13,066 bases of DNA. Source: Bacteroidota bacterium (GTDB lineage: Bacteria; Bacteroidota; Bacteroidia; NS11-12g; UBA955). The stretch is taken from the NCBI GenBank assembly GCA_027488495.1, contig JAIYBO010000045.1:1-13066 (forward strand), given 5' to 3'. A program made the translations under genes and the position numbers. This document shows positions 5,992-13,066 of the stretch, in pieces; within the stretch, counting starts at the first letter, position 1; the number at the start of each line of letters is the position of its first letter. The notes beneath the pieces were generated by a model. It worked only from the letters and a program-made list of their open reading frames with translations, was not told the origin of the DNA and did no database searches.

Positions 5992-7227
5992 GTGAAACTC
6001 GAAAAACTGATAGAAAAATTTGAAGGCAAGCAACCAGAGATTGTGTTTGCTTGGAAAGACAGTGAAACTGAAGCCGAAGGCTGGGTGGTAATCAATTCAT
6101 TGCGTGGTGGTGCAGCAGGCGGTGGAACGCGCATGCGCAAGGGCTTAGACCAGCGTGAGGTGGAGAGTTTGGCCAAAACCATGGAGGTGAAGTTTACCAT
6201 CGCGGGTCCTCCCATTGGCGGCGCAAAAAGTGGAATCAATTTTGATCCTGCCGATCCCCGTAAAAAGGGTGTTTTGGAGCGTTGGTACAAAGCGGTACGT
6301 CCGATATTAAAGCATTACTACGGTACAGGCGGTGATTTGAACGTAGACGAGATTCACGAAGTGATTCCGATGACGGCCAATTTGGGCATTTTGCATCCAC
6401 AAGAAGGGGTGGTGAATGGCCATTTGACATCGTACAGTGCGGAAGAAAAATTGAAAGCCATTTCTCGTTTGCAAACGGGTGTTTTGTTGCCCATTACCGA
6501 TGAGAGATTGACGCCGGATTTGAGTAAGAATTATACCATCGCAGACATGATTACTGGATGGGGTGTGGCCGAGGCCGTGCGTCATTATTACGAAGTGTAT
6601 GGTGGATTCATGGATGGCAAATTGGCGATCATCCAGGGATGGGGCAACGTGGCAGCAGCTGCGGCATTCTATCTTACCAAATATGGGGTTCGCATTGGTG
6701 GAATTATCGACCGTGTGGGAGGTATTATCGAGCCGAAGGGTTTGGGCCACGACGAGATTGTAGAATTGTTCAACAACAGAAATGGAAATGCATTGAACGC
6801 ACCCAATATGTTGAGTTTTGAAGAGGTGAATGCGAAAATTTGGGATTTGCCTTCGGAGATATTCATTCCAGGTGCAGCGTCGAGGTTGGTGACTGAGGAC
6901 CAGGTTTTGCGATTGGGCAAATCGGGTATAGAGGTGGTGAGTTGCGGGGCGAATGTGCCTTTTGCCGACAAAGAAATTTTCATGGGTCCGATCAGTACAT
7001 TGGCGGATCAGCAATTTGCGGTGATTCCAGATTTTATGGCCAATTGTGGTATGGCGCGTGTTTTCGGTTATTTGATGAAGCAAGACGCGGAAGTAACAGA
7101 TGTAGCCATATTCAAAGACGTGAGTGCGATCATCAAATCGAGTGTGATGCGTTTGCACCAATTCAATCCCAAGAGTACGGGTTTGAGTGCGAAGGCCTTG
7201 GAAATGAGTTTGACCGATTTGGTTTAA
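5992..7227 (+). CDS. Glu/Leu/Phe/Val family amino acid dehydrogenase
   Basis: A protein of about 411 residues from the Glu/Leu/Phe/Val dehydrogenase family, which reversibly deaminates an amino acid to the 2-oxo acid using NAD(P). The catalytic domain shows GGAAGGGTRM, MEVKF with K67, IGGAKSGINFDP with K79, and GTGGDLNVDE with the acid D115. The nucleotide domain has IQGWGNVAAAAAF from about residue 214, with an aspartate (D240, IIDRVGG) at the end of the second strand, which favours NAD. No ATG is available near the start: TGA at 5968-5970 closes the frame, leaving TTG at 5971 or GTG at 5992. I chose GTG because the next residues (KLEKLIEKFEGKQPEIVF) resemble, from memory, the N-terminus of relatives. 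TTG would add seven residues and lie 10 bases after the anmK stop. It is cotranscribed with anmK. Substrate preference cannot be read from the sequence. Confidence 0.88.
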   Translation: MKLEKLIEKFEGKQPEIVFAWKDSETEAEGWVVINSLRGGAAGGGTRMRKGLDQREVESLAKTMEVKFTIAGPPIGGAKSGINFDPADPRKKGVLERWYKAVRPILKHYYGTGGDLNVDEIHEVIPMTANLGILHPQEGVVNGHLTSYSAEEKLKAISRLQTGVLLPITDERLTPDLSKNYTIADMITGWGVAEAVRHYYEVYGGFMDGKLAIIQGWGNVAAAAAFYLTKYGVRIGGIIDRVGGIIEPKGLGHDEIVELFNNRNGNALNAPNMLSFEEVNAKIWDLPSEIFIPGAASRLVTEDQVLRLGKSGIEVVSCGANVPFADKEIFMGPISTLADQQFAVIPDFMANCGMARVFGYLMKQDAEVTDVAIFKDVSAIIKSSVMRLHQFNPKSTGLSAKALEMSLTDLV

Positions 7228-7341
7228 CATTAATCATTCGCTGAAATTGTTGTCAGTCAATCGCCATCGTACCGTAACATTTTATTGTAATTGAATCAAA
7301 TAGAGTTTTAAATTCACCAACAACAGTCTTATCCGAAAATC

Positions 7342-8568
7342 ATGAAATCCATTGAAACCCGCTTCTGCGAATACGTTCAAATTGATACTCAAAGCGACCC
7401 AAACAGTTTGTCGCAACCCAGTACTGAAAAGCAAAAAGACCTATCGCGTGTATTGGTTGGGGAATTGTTGGAAATGGGTTTGAAGGACGCTCATTTGGAT
7501 GAGTTTGGTTATGTGTATGCCACTTTGCCGTCTAATGTAGATCGGGCGGTGCCGGTTTTGTGTTTTTGTGCCCATGTGGATACTTCGCCGGATTGCACGG
7601 GTGCGGGTGTGAAGCCTTTGGTGCACAGGAATTATCAAGGTCAGGATTTGATATTGCCAGATGATACATCGCAGGTGATTACTACCAAAGACCATCCTTA
7701 TTTGTTGGAGAGAATTGGGGATGACATTGTCACAGCCAGTGGTACAACTTTGTTGGGTGCGGACGACAAGGCAGGTGTGGCTGTGATCATGGATTTTGTG
7801 CAACACATGGTGAATCATCCTGAATTGCCGCATGGCGATATTCGGATTTTATTCACGCCAGACGAGGAAATTGGCAGGGGTGTTGACAAGGTGGATATGG
7901 AGAAATTGGGTGCGGTTGTGGGATATACTTTGGATGCAGGCGAGCGTGGGTGTTATGAAGATGAGACCTTCAGTGCTGATGGCGCCAAGGTTCATTTTTA
8001 TGGTGTGAGTGCACATCCAGGTTATGCAAAAGACAAGTTGGTGAATGCTTTGAAAATTGCGGGCGAATTTTTGGCTGCTTTGCCCAAGGGCGAATGGAGT
8101 CCGGAAACCACCGAGGATACACAGGGATTTGTGCATCCTGTGGCGATGGGTGGTGTGGCGGAGCATGCTTGGGTTCAATTTATTGTGAGAGATTTCAAAA
8201 CGCCCAAATTGAAGGAGCATGAGGACCGTTTGAAGGGTTTGATGGATGAGGTGGTTTCAAGATATCCTGGGGCGAGTGCCAACATGGAGGTCATGGAGCA
8301 ATACCGCAACATGAAAGAGGTTGTGGACTTAGATCCAAGAATTTCGGCATTGGCGATTCGGGCGATCGAAAAGGCGGGTATTGAACCACAACTCACTAGG
8401 GCTCGGGGTGGAACCGATGGGAGTCGCTTGAGCTTCATGGGATTGCCTTGTCCGAACATTTTCACTGGCGAAATGGCATTTCATGGTAAGCATGAATACG
8501 TGAGTGTTCAAGACATGCAAAAGAGCAGCGAGGTTTTGGTGCATTTGGCGGGATTATGGACTGAATAA
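7342..8568 (+). CDS. pepT: Peptidase T (tripeptide aminopeptidase)
   Basis: A 408-residue M20-family metalloaminopeptidase, the same length as E. coli PepT, that removes N-terminal residues from tripeptides in the cytoplasm. The two-zinc site is intact: H78 and D80 in CAHVDTSPD, the bridging aspartate in LGADDKAG (about 141), the catalytic and ligand glutamates E175-E176 in FTPDEEIGRG, D198 in YTLDAGERG, and H381 in AFHGKHEYVS. The dimerisation (lid) domain lies between, roughly residues 205-315, and RGGTDGSRLSFMGLPCPN matches the substrate-carboxylate-binding loop. The ATG at 7342 starts directly with a typical PepT N-terminus. It is separated from the dehydrogenase gene by 114 bases and from the next gene by more than 300, so it is probably transcribed alone. 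No consensus -7 element is visible upstream. There is no signal peptide. Confidence 0.95.
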   Translation: MKSIETRFCEYVQIDTQSDPNSLSQPSTEKQKDLSRVLVGELLEMGLKDAHLDEFGYVYATLPSNVDRAVPVLCFCAHVDTSPDCTGAGVKPLVHRNYQGQDLILPDDTSQVITTKDHPYLLERIGDDIVTASGTTLLGADDKAGVAVIMDFVQHMVNHPELPHGDIRILFTPDEEIGRGVDKVDMEKLGAVVGYTLDAGERGCYEDETFSADGAKVHFYGVSAHPGYAKDKLVNALKIAGEFLAALPKGEWSPETTEDTQGFVHPVAMGGVAEHAWVQFIVRDFKTPKLKEHEDRLKGLMDEVVSRYPGASANMEVMEQYRNMKEVVDLDPRISALAIRAIEKAGIEPQLTRARGGTDGSRLSFMGLPCPNIFTGEMAFHGKHEYVSVQDMQKSSEVLVHLAGLWTE

Positions 8569-8936
8569 GTCCCAGAGATTGTCATATCATTGTAAAATTG
8601 ACACAACTTTTGGTGTGATAGAATTTTGGCATGTTTGCTGAAGGGAATTGGTGTTGTTTGTTAGACATTGTAATCTACCATAGTAATTTGTCATGGCTGT
8701 TCAAAAAAACGATTAAAAATTATTGTAAAAAATAATCAAACTAAAAAAATTAGTAGTTATCAAAAATTGGGGTGATTAAAAAATAATTTCACTCATTTTT
8801 CGTTCCGCATTTTCGTTGTGCTCCCTTGTTATCATTGGGTTAACATTGGATGGTTTCGGTGCATTAACTTGCGCATTCATCGCAAGATATCGATAGGGGT
8901 ATTTTGCATAAGAATGAAAAAACGAAACAAAACAAT
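8569..8936 (+). other. Noncoding AT-rich region upstream of the giant surface protein gene
   Basis: No gene of normal size is visible on either strand in this 368-base stretch. It contains a cluster of A-tracts between about 8703 and 8783 (8703-8709, 8715-8719, 8727-8732, 8743-8749, 8762-8766, 8778-8783), the first three spaced 11-13 bases apart, and three copies of ATTGTAA (8589, 8667, 8722). A weak hairpin at 8602-8617 (CACAAC, loop TTTT, GGTGTG, one mismatch) could be part of a pepT terminator but lacks a strong T run. The last 60 bases hold an imperfect promoter-like word and a short leader ORF, described separately. It is most likely the control region of the surface-protein locus. Confidence 0.6.
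8900..8906 (+). promoter_or_regulatory. Possible -7 element for the surface-protein locus
   Basis: TATTTTG is one base short of the consensus TAnnTTTG. Transcription from it would begin around 8911-8914, giving an A-rich leader of about 25 bases before the ATG at 8937. The match is imperfect and no -33 TTG is found at the standard distance, so this is tentative. Confidence 0.22.
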
Positions 8937-8940
8937 ATGA
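8914..8940 (+). CDS. Possible 8-codon leader ORF (MKKRNKTI)
   Basis: An ATG at 8914 opens an eight-codon frame, MKKRNKTI, whose TGA stop overlaps the ATG of the giant protein gene in an ATGA arrangement (8937-8940). That geometry permits translational coupling. The peptide is basic and A-rich in coding, as Bacteroidota leaders often are, so the frame may be accidental. Nothing else supports translation. Confidence 0.2.
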   Translation: MKKRNKTI

Positions 8941-11900
8941 ATTTTAAATTTACAAAATCGAAATTGATTGCGTTGATTTTGGGTCTCACTGGCTGGGTTG
9001 GACAGTCGGAGGCACAAATTTGTGGCGCAACCAACAGTTTGGGATGCACAGGGGATTATCTTTCTGCGATTTCATTCAAAAACTCAGGAGGAACCTCGTT
9101 TGCGGTTTCTGGTATGAACTGCGCCAACACGGGTAGTTCAAACAAGTTGATGACCAATGGTGCAGTGATGGATATCACTCCAGGGGAGGATATCAGCATG
9201 ACCATTGAAAACACTTGTTCATTTTCTGAGTACGTAGGTGTTTGGATTGACTTAGATGGCGACAACCAATTTTCTGCTGCGGAGTGTATTGCGAAAGCGA
9301 ATTCTCAGTTCGGATTGATTCCTGTGAATACCACAAGAACAGCCACATTGACAATTCCTTGTGCTGGAGTAAAAGCGGGTAAGGCCATTATGCGGGTACG
9401 TTGTATGTACAGTACATTTACGCCATCGCAAGGCTGTGGAACCCAATCGAACTATGGAAACATCCTAGATTTCGAGGTAAATGTAAAGGCTGTGAATCCT
9501 CCTTTGGCTGATTTTACTGTGCCAACGGGTCCAAATTACACCAAAACGCCAATTACATTTAACAGTACTGCCACCAATTCTGCATACAGTCAAACTTGGA
9601 CTTTTCAATCAGGGACTGCCATTGCGCCAACGGGTGCGAAGGGCAAAGCGTCTTGGCCGAACATTGGATATTATAATGTGAAGTTGAAGCAGCAATTCTG
9701 TGGAATGGCTGATTCCATCATTAAATCGGTAAAAATCGAAAAGCCTACGGCGGCGCCAGTTGCCGATTTTATTGCAGCGAGCAACCAAGTAGAAGTATTC
9801 TACCAAGGCCAATTGTTTGATTTGAGCACCAACGGTGCGTATAAGTGGAATTGGACGGCAACATCGCCATCGGGTTTGATTGTATATACTAGTACCGCAC
9901 AAAACCCAATTTTTTCATTTGATGAAGAGGGTTGGTGGGAGATTTGTTTGACCTCTGAGAATGACATCGGACCTTCTACCAAAAACTGCAAGAGCAAATA
10001 CATCGAGGTAATTCCTCCCGGAGAATTCTACATGGGCCCAAGCAAAATTGCTTCAAACCAAGGTGGTATTTTGTACGACAATGGTGGCAAAACGGGTAAC
10101 TACGGTAACAACCGTAAAACGAGCATCGATTACTTCCAAATTTTCCCATGCGGAGCGAAAGAAATTCGTTTCAAATTCAAGCAATTGAAGTTGGCTTTGG
10201 GTGATGGTGGCGATCGTTTGCGTATATATGATGGTCAAGACGCTGCGGGTAAGGAAATTACTCCTGCGGGTGGATTGACCGGTGTGAATCAGAATTTGTT
10301 TGTGGGTTCTACCTTTAAGGCTTTCAGCGGTTCGATGTATATCACTTTTGAATCGAACGGTGCAAATAATGACAGTGGATTTATTGCCACTTGGGATTCT
10401 GAATTGTTGCCTGTGGCCAATCCGAAATCTGGATTTACAGTGGATTATACCCAAGTGGGTAACGGAACCATGATTGATTTCGTGGGCGATGTGAAGGATG
10501 CTCAAGGTCAGGTTGATTACGATTGGATGATCGATGGCAACAGCGGATATGGCGCGAAAGCCAAAGTGTTTACTACTGCATTTTACACAGATGGTACTTA
10601 CGAGGTTTGTTTGATTGCGGGTATCTGCAACGGTGTAGATACTTTCTGTAGAAACATTACTGTAACTACGCCAACGGCTCCAGGAAACGTGGAATTTGTG
10701 GCCAGTAACTTGCGTCCAAAAGTGGGCGAAACCATTGCGATTACCACCAAGTCTGATTATGCTTCAAATTATGAGTGGAGCATTTATCCTGCGACATATT
10801 CTTATGTGGGTGGAACTACGCTCAATAGCAGAAACCCCAAATTGGTGTTCAACGCGGGAGGTGCTTATACATTCACTTTGCGTGCTTGGAACTCAGCGGG
10901 TACGAGGGCTGCAACGGAGAAGAAGGTGATCAAAACCAAATACGTGATTGCGGTTAAATACTGTACCCCTGTTACAGATATGTTATCTTCCGACGTAGCT
11001 ATTTCAAAGGTAGAATTGTTACAAGACAGTGTGAGTTTGTTGGAAAACCCAACCACTGTGGGTGATGTGTCGTATTCAGATTTCACCGACCAATTCAATA
11101 CACCATTGAGCTATGGATCATACTACACGGTGATAGCCACTCGCAGAACGAATTCTAACTCTGCCAATTTCAAGGCATGGATTGATTACAACATCGATGG
11201 AAATTTCACAGACGATGAAATGATTTTGAACAGTGGTGCAATCAGCACCACCAAGGCAAGCAACAAGTTCAGGGTGCCTGATTTGAAGGATTGTTTTGAA
11301 GGTGTAACGCGCATGCGTGTGGCTGTAAGTTATGGTTCATTCGCCAACTCAGCTTGCGGTGTGAACGTAGTGGGAGAGTTTGAGGATTATGGCATTACGC
11401 TTGCGAACGACAAAAAAGCCCCAGTGATTACTTTGTTGGGTTCTAACGTTGTACGTGTAGAGAAGAACAGCAATGCAACTGCTTGTTGGACAGAAAATGC
11501 CTATTCAACTTACACTGCAAAGGATCCTACCGAGGGTGATTTGACCACCAAAGTGGTAATTGCAACGGATTTGGATTGCACAACGCCAGGTACATACTTC
11601 ATGAATTTCCGTGTGGTAGACGCGGCGGGTAATGAAGCAACACCGGTAACAAGAACGATTGTGGTTGTATTGGACAAAACCCCACCAACATTGACTTTGT
11701 TGGGAGGTGTTTCTGTAAATGTTGAGCAGTGTGAAGTATACAATGAATTGGGTGCTGTGGCTTCTGATTTAACAGATGGCAACTTGACTAGCTCTGTGAA
11801 AATCAGTGGGTCTGTAAACACTTCTGTTGTGGGTAAATACACACTCACTTATGATGTGGCAGATGCTCAGGGCAATACTGCCTCAACCACGAGAACTGTG

Positions 11901-12953
11901 AATGTGATTGATACCAAAAAACCAGGTATTTATTCTTATGGTAAACGCATCGTTGACCAAGAAGTGGTGAATATTCAAATCGGAAGCTTGTTTGTGGATG
12001 CGGTTACAGGATTTGATACTTGTAATGGTAGTGTTTCCGTGAACAAGGTACCAGGCTTTAATGGCATGGTGAATACTTTGGTTCGTGCTACTTATCCAGT
12101 ATCGTATTTCGCTGTAGATCCTCATGGAAATGCTGCGGTGGAAGAGGGATTTGTGGTGAATTACCGCGTGGATGATTACATCGCACCGGAAATCACCTTG
12201 AACACAGTAGATACGGTGATTCATGATGTGAACAGTCCTTATAGCTCTCAGCCTGTTACCGTGCACGATAATTACTACACCAACAATAAAGTGAGTGTAG
12301 AGAAAACGGGTAAAGTGAATCCTTTCACTTTGGGATTGTATACTGAAACCTTTACTGCCACAGACGAAAGCGGAAATACAGCCGTTCGCAATCGCTACGT
12401 AAAAGTGGTAGACAGAGTGGCTCCCACGATCATCACAACATCTGTGAATGTTTGTGCGGGCACTGCATTCTGGGCGATGAGCGATGTAACAGTAGAGGAC
12501 AACTATTATGGAAGTTCTGAATTGTTACCATTGATTCAAGTGATTGGTCACAACGTGAACATTTGGAGAGCAGGTGTTTATTACATCAACTACCAAGTAA
12601 CAGATCCAAGTGGCAATAAGAGTCAGGTTGTATTGCGTCCGGTTATGGTTCAATACCCACCAGATTGCGAAAACAGCTTCTTGGGCAAGGAGAACATGAG
12701 TTTGTCTGAGCAAGTAATGGTATATCCAAACCCAAGTGCGGGTGAGGTGACTGTTGATTTCGCCTTGAATAATATGGAACCAATCACCATTGAGGTAACC
12801 AATTTGGTGGGCGCAAAAGTGGCTACTTATACCTTCAACGGTGGCTTTGGGTCACAGGTGTTGGATTTGGGCAAATTCGGCCAAGGCACTTATTTGTTGA
12901 ACATCAGAAATCAAAAAGAGACAACCACGAAGAAGATTGTGATTGCGAACTAA
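8937..12953 (+). CDS. Giant multidomain T9SS-secreted surface protein (GEVED/PKD/CUB/Ig-like)
   Basis: A 1338-residue secreted protein. A Sec signal peptide occupies residues 1-26 (cut after QSEA). Domains follow in order: a GEVED-like domain (about 29-184) with WIDLDGDNQF and eight cysteines; two PKD-like domains (188-270, 272-360); a CUB-like domain (362-490) with DRLRIYDGQDAAG and GFIATW; two more PKD-like domains (491-579, 580-672); a second GEVED domain (674-824) with WIDYNIDGNFTDDE and the motif GEFEDYGI; about five tandem Ig-like repeats (826-1242); and a type A T9SS sorting domain (about 1256-1338) with VYPNPSAGEVTVDF and ending TTKKIVIAN. The sorting domain directs it across the outer membrane for attachment or release. 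No catalytic domain is recognised, so adhesion or a structural surface role is inferred. The start at 8937 puts the signal peptide at the N-terminus; the frame upstream has only a TTG at 8904. The next gene begins 39 bases downstream. Confidence 0.9.
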   Translation: MNFKFTKSKLIALILGLTGWVGQSEAQICGATNSLGCTGDYLSAISFKNSGGTSFAVSGMNCANTGSSNKLMTNGAVMDITPGEDISMTIENTCSFSEYVGVWIDLDGDNQFSAAECIAKANSQFGLIPVNTTRTATLTIPCAGVKAGKAIMRVRCMYSTFTPSQGCGTQSNYGNILDFEVNVKAVNPPLADFTVPTGPNYTKTPITFNSTATNSAYSQTWTFQSGTAIAPTGAKGKASWPNIGYYNVKLKQQFCGMADSIIKSVKIEKPTAAPVADFIAASNQVEVFYQGQLFDLSTNGAYKWNWTATSPSGLIVYTSTAQNPIFSFDEEGWWEICLTSENDIGPSTKNCKSKYIEVIPPGEFYMGPSKIASNQGGILYDNGGKTGNYGNNRKTSIDYFQIFPCGAKEIRFKFKQLKLALGDGGDRLRIYDGQDAAGKEITPAGGLTGVNQNLFVGSTFKAFSGSMYITFESNGANNDSGFIATWDSELLPVANPKSGFTVDYTQVGNGTMIDFVGDVKDAQGQVDYDWMIDGNSGYGAKAKVFTTAFYTDGTYEVCLIAGICNGVDTFCRNITVTTPTAPGNVEFVASNLRPKVGETIAITTKSDYASNYEWSIYPATYSYVGGTTLNSRNPKLVFNAGGAYTFTLRAWNSAGTRAATEKKVIKTKYVIAVKYCTPVTDMLSSDVAISKVELLQDSVSLLENPTTVGDVSYSDFTDQFNTPLSYGSYYTVIATRRTNSNSANFKAWIDYNIDGNFTDDEMILNSGAISTTKASNKFRVPDLKDCFEGVTRMRVAVSYGSFANSACGVNVVGEFEDYGITLANDKKAPVITLLGSNVVRVEKNSNATACWTENAYSTYTAKDPTEGDLTTKVVIATDLDCTTPGTYFMNFRVVDAAGNEATPVTRTIVVVLDKTPPTLTLLGGVSVNVEQCEVYNELGAVASDLTDGNLTSSVKISGSVNTSVVGKYTLTYDVADAQGNTASTTRTVNVIDTKKPGIYSYGKRIVDQEVVNIQIGSLFVDAVTGFDTCNGSVSVNKVPGFNGMVNTLVRATYPVSYFAVDPHGNAAVEEGFVVNYRVDDYIAPEITLNTVDTVIHDVNSPYSSQPVTVHDNYYTNNKVSVEKTGKVNPFTLGLYTETFTATDESGNTAVRNRYVKVVDRVAPTIITTSVNVCAGTAFWAMSDVTVEDNYYGSSELLPLIQVIGHNVNIWRAGVYYINYQVTDPSGNKSQVVLRPVMVQYPPDCENSFLGKENMSLSEQVMVYPNPSAGEVTVDFALNNMEPITIEVTNLVGAKVATYTFNGGFGSQVLDLGKFGQGTYLLNIRNQKETTTKKIVIAN
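11412..12662 (+). repeat. Five tandem Ig-like (DUF5011/HYR-like) protein repeats
   Basis: Within the giant protein, five units of about 80-88 residues begin near 11412, 11676, 11916, 12180 and 12417. Each opens with a proline-containing strand (KAPVITLLG, TPPTLTLLGG, KKPGIYSYG, IAPEITLNT, VAPTIITTS) and closes with a Y/F-x-V-x-D-x-x-GN motif (FRVVDAAGN, YDVADAQGN, YFAVDPHGN, FTATDESGN, YQVTDPSGN). The units are strongly diverged at protein level and are not DNA repeats. They likely act as a rigid stalk before the sorting domain. Confidence 0.75.
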
Positions 12954-12992
12954 TGAATCATTTCTAACGAATTAACTTTTAACAACAAGAAG

Positions 12993-13066
12993 ATGAAAAT
13001 TAAAAATTATATCAACCAGAAGATGAAGGGCCTCGCGCTCTTCATCGGTATGGGATTGTCGTCGGC
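12993..13066 (+). CDS. Exported protein, N-terminal fragment
   Basis: An ATG at 12993 opens a frame that is still open at the window edge after 24 complete codons: MKIKNYINQKMKGLALFIG, then MGLSS. This is a typical signal peptide (basic n-region, hydrophobic core, small residues at the end), so the product is exported. An internal ATG at 13023 would give a shorter, equally plausible signal. The gene begins 39 bases after the giant protein with no terminator between, so the two are probably one operon. It could be another T9SS cargo or a PorP/SprF-like outer-membrane partner; the visible part cannot decide. Confidence 0.6.
   Translation, partial: MKIKNYINQKMKGLALFIGMGLSS

Noticed and set aside
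8602..8617. Hairpin CACAAC-TTTT-GGTGTG downstream of pepT as an intrinsic terminator.
   Set aside because: The stem is six positions with one A-G mismatch, and no proper T run follows. It is mentioned only inside the noncoding-region entry.
8598..8624. TTGACA and TAGAAT separated by 15 bases, resembling an E. coli sigma-70 promoter.
   Set aside because: Bacteroidota primary sigma factors use TTG/TAnnTTTG rather than this pattern, the spacing is short, and the site is more than 300 bases before the next gene.
8904..8936. TTG start at 8904 for the giant protein.
   Set aside because: It would put 11 polar residues before a normal signal peptide and would lie within the promoter-like word; the ATG at 8937 is a far better start.
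11412..12662. Toxin reading of the giant protein, because DUF5011-type Ig-like repeats also occur in Cry22Aa.
   Set aside because: These Ig-like units are widespread in bacterial surface proteins, and no toxin or enzyme domain is present.
1..13066. Mobile elements, CRISPR arrays, tRNA or rRNA genes, attachment sites.
   Set aside because: Reading both strands, I saw no transposase, integrase, regularly spaced direct repeats, terminal inverted repeats or RNA-gene signatures.

Overview
This window reads as a chromosomal segment from a member of the Bacteroidota, of flavobacterial or chitinophagal type. The evidence is a giant secreted protein ending in a type IX secretion (T9SS) sorting domain, GEVED, PKD and CUB surface modules, a LytTR response regulator paired with a propeller-type sensor, two perfect Bacteroidota -7 promoter elements (TAnnTTTG), and A-rich leaders in place of Shine-Dalgarno sequences. 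I see no insertion sequence, phage gene, CRISPR array, tRNA or rRNA. Most of the window is core metabolism followed by one accessory surface-protein locus.

Layout. (1) Positions 1-1099, minus strand: a LytTR response regulator followed by the start of its likely partner, a signal-peptide-bearing two-component propeller sensor kinase that runs off the left edge. (2) 1215-2090, plus: a LacX-type aldose 1-epimerase family protein, probably made from a leaderless mRNA. (3) 2097-4747, minus: a two-gene unit with an exported class V aminotransferase (PLP enzyme) followed by a compact MenE-like acyl-CoA ligase. (4) 4848-7227, plus: anmK (1,6-anhydro-MurNAc kinase, cell-wall recycling) closely followed by a Glu/Leu/Phe/Val-type amino acid dehydrogenase that has no ATG start. 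(5) 7342-8568, plus: pepT, tripeptidase T. (6) 8569-8936: a noncoding, AT-rich region with A-tracts, a recurring ATTGTAA word and a possible 8-codon leader ORF. (7) 8937-12953, plus: a 1338-residue multidomain T9SS cargo protein. (8) 12993 to the end, plus: the first 24 codons of another exported protein, probably cotranscribed with the giant one.

How they fit. The anmK-dehydrogenase pair and pepT all concern wall-sugar and amino-acid or peptide metabolism. MenE would supply menaquinone synthesis if its assignment is right, although the other men genes are not in view. The right-hand third is a surface or adhesion locus: a large beta-rich extracellular protein carrying two GEVED, four PKD-like, one CUB-like and about five tandem Ig-like (DUF5011/HYR-like) domains before the sorting domain. 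I did not find a convincing undescribed system. The items most worth a second look are the giant protein with its leader region and truncated downstream neighbour, the exported PLP enzyme with two low-complexity insertions, and the 79-base overlap between regulator and sensor genes.
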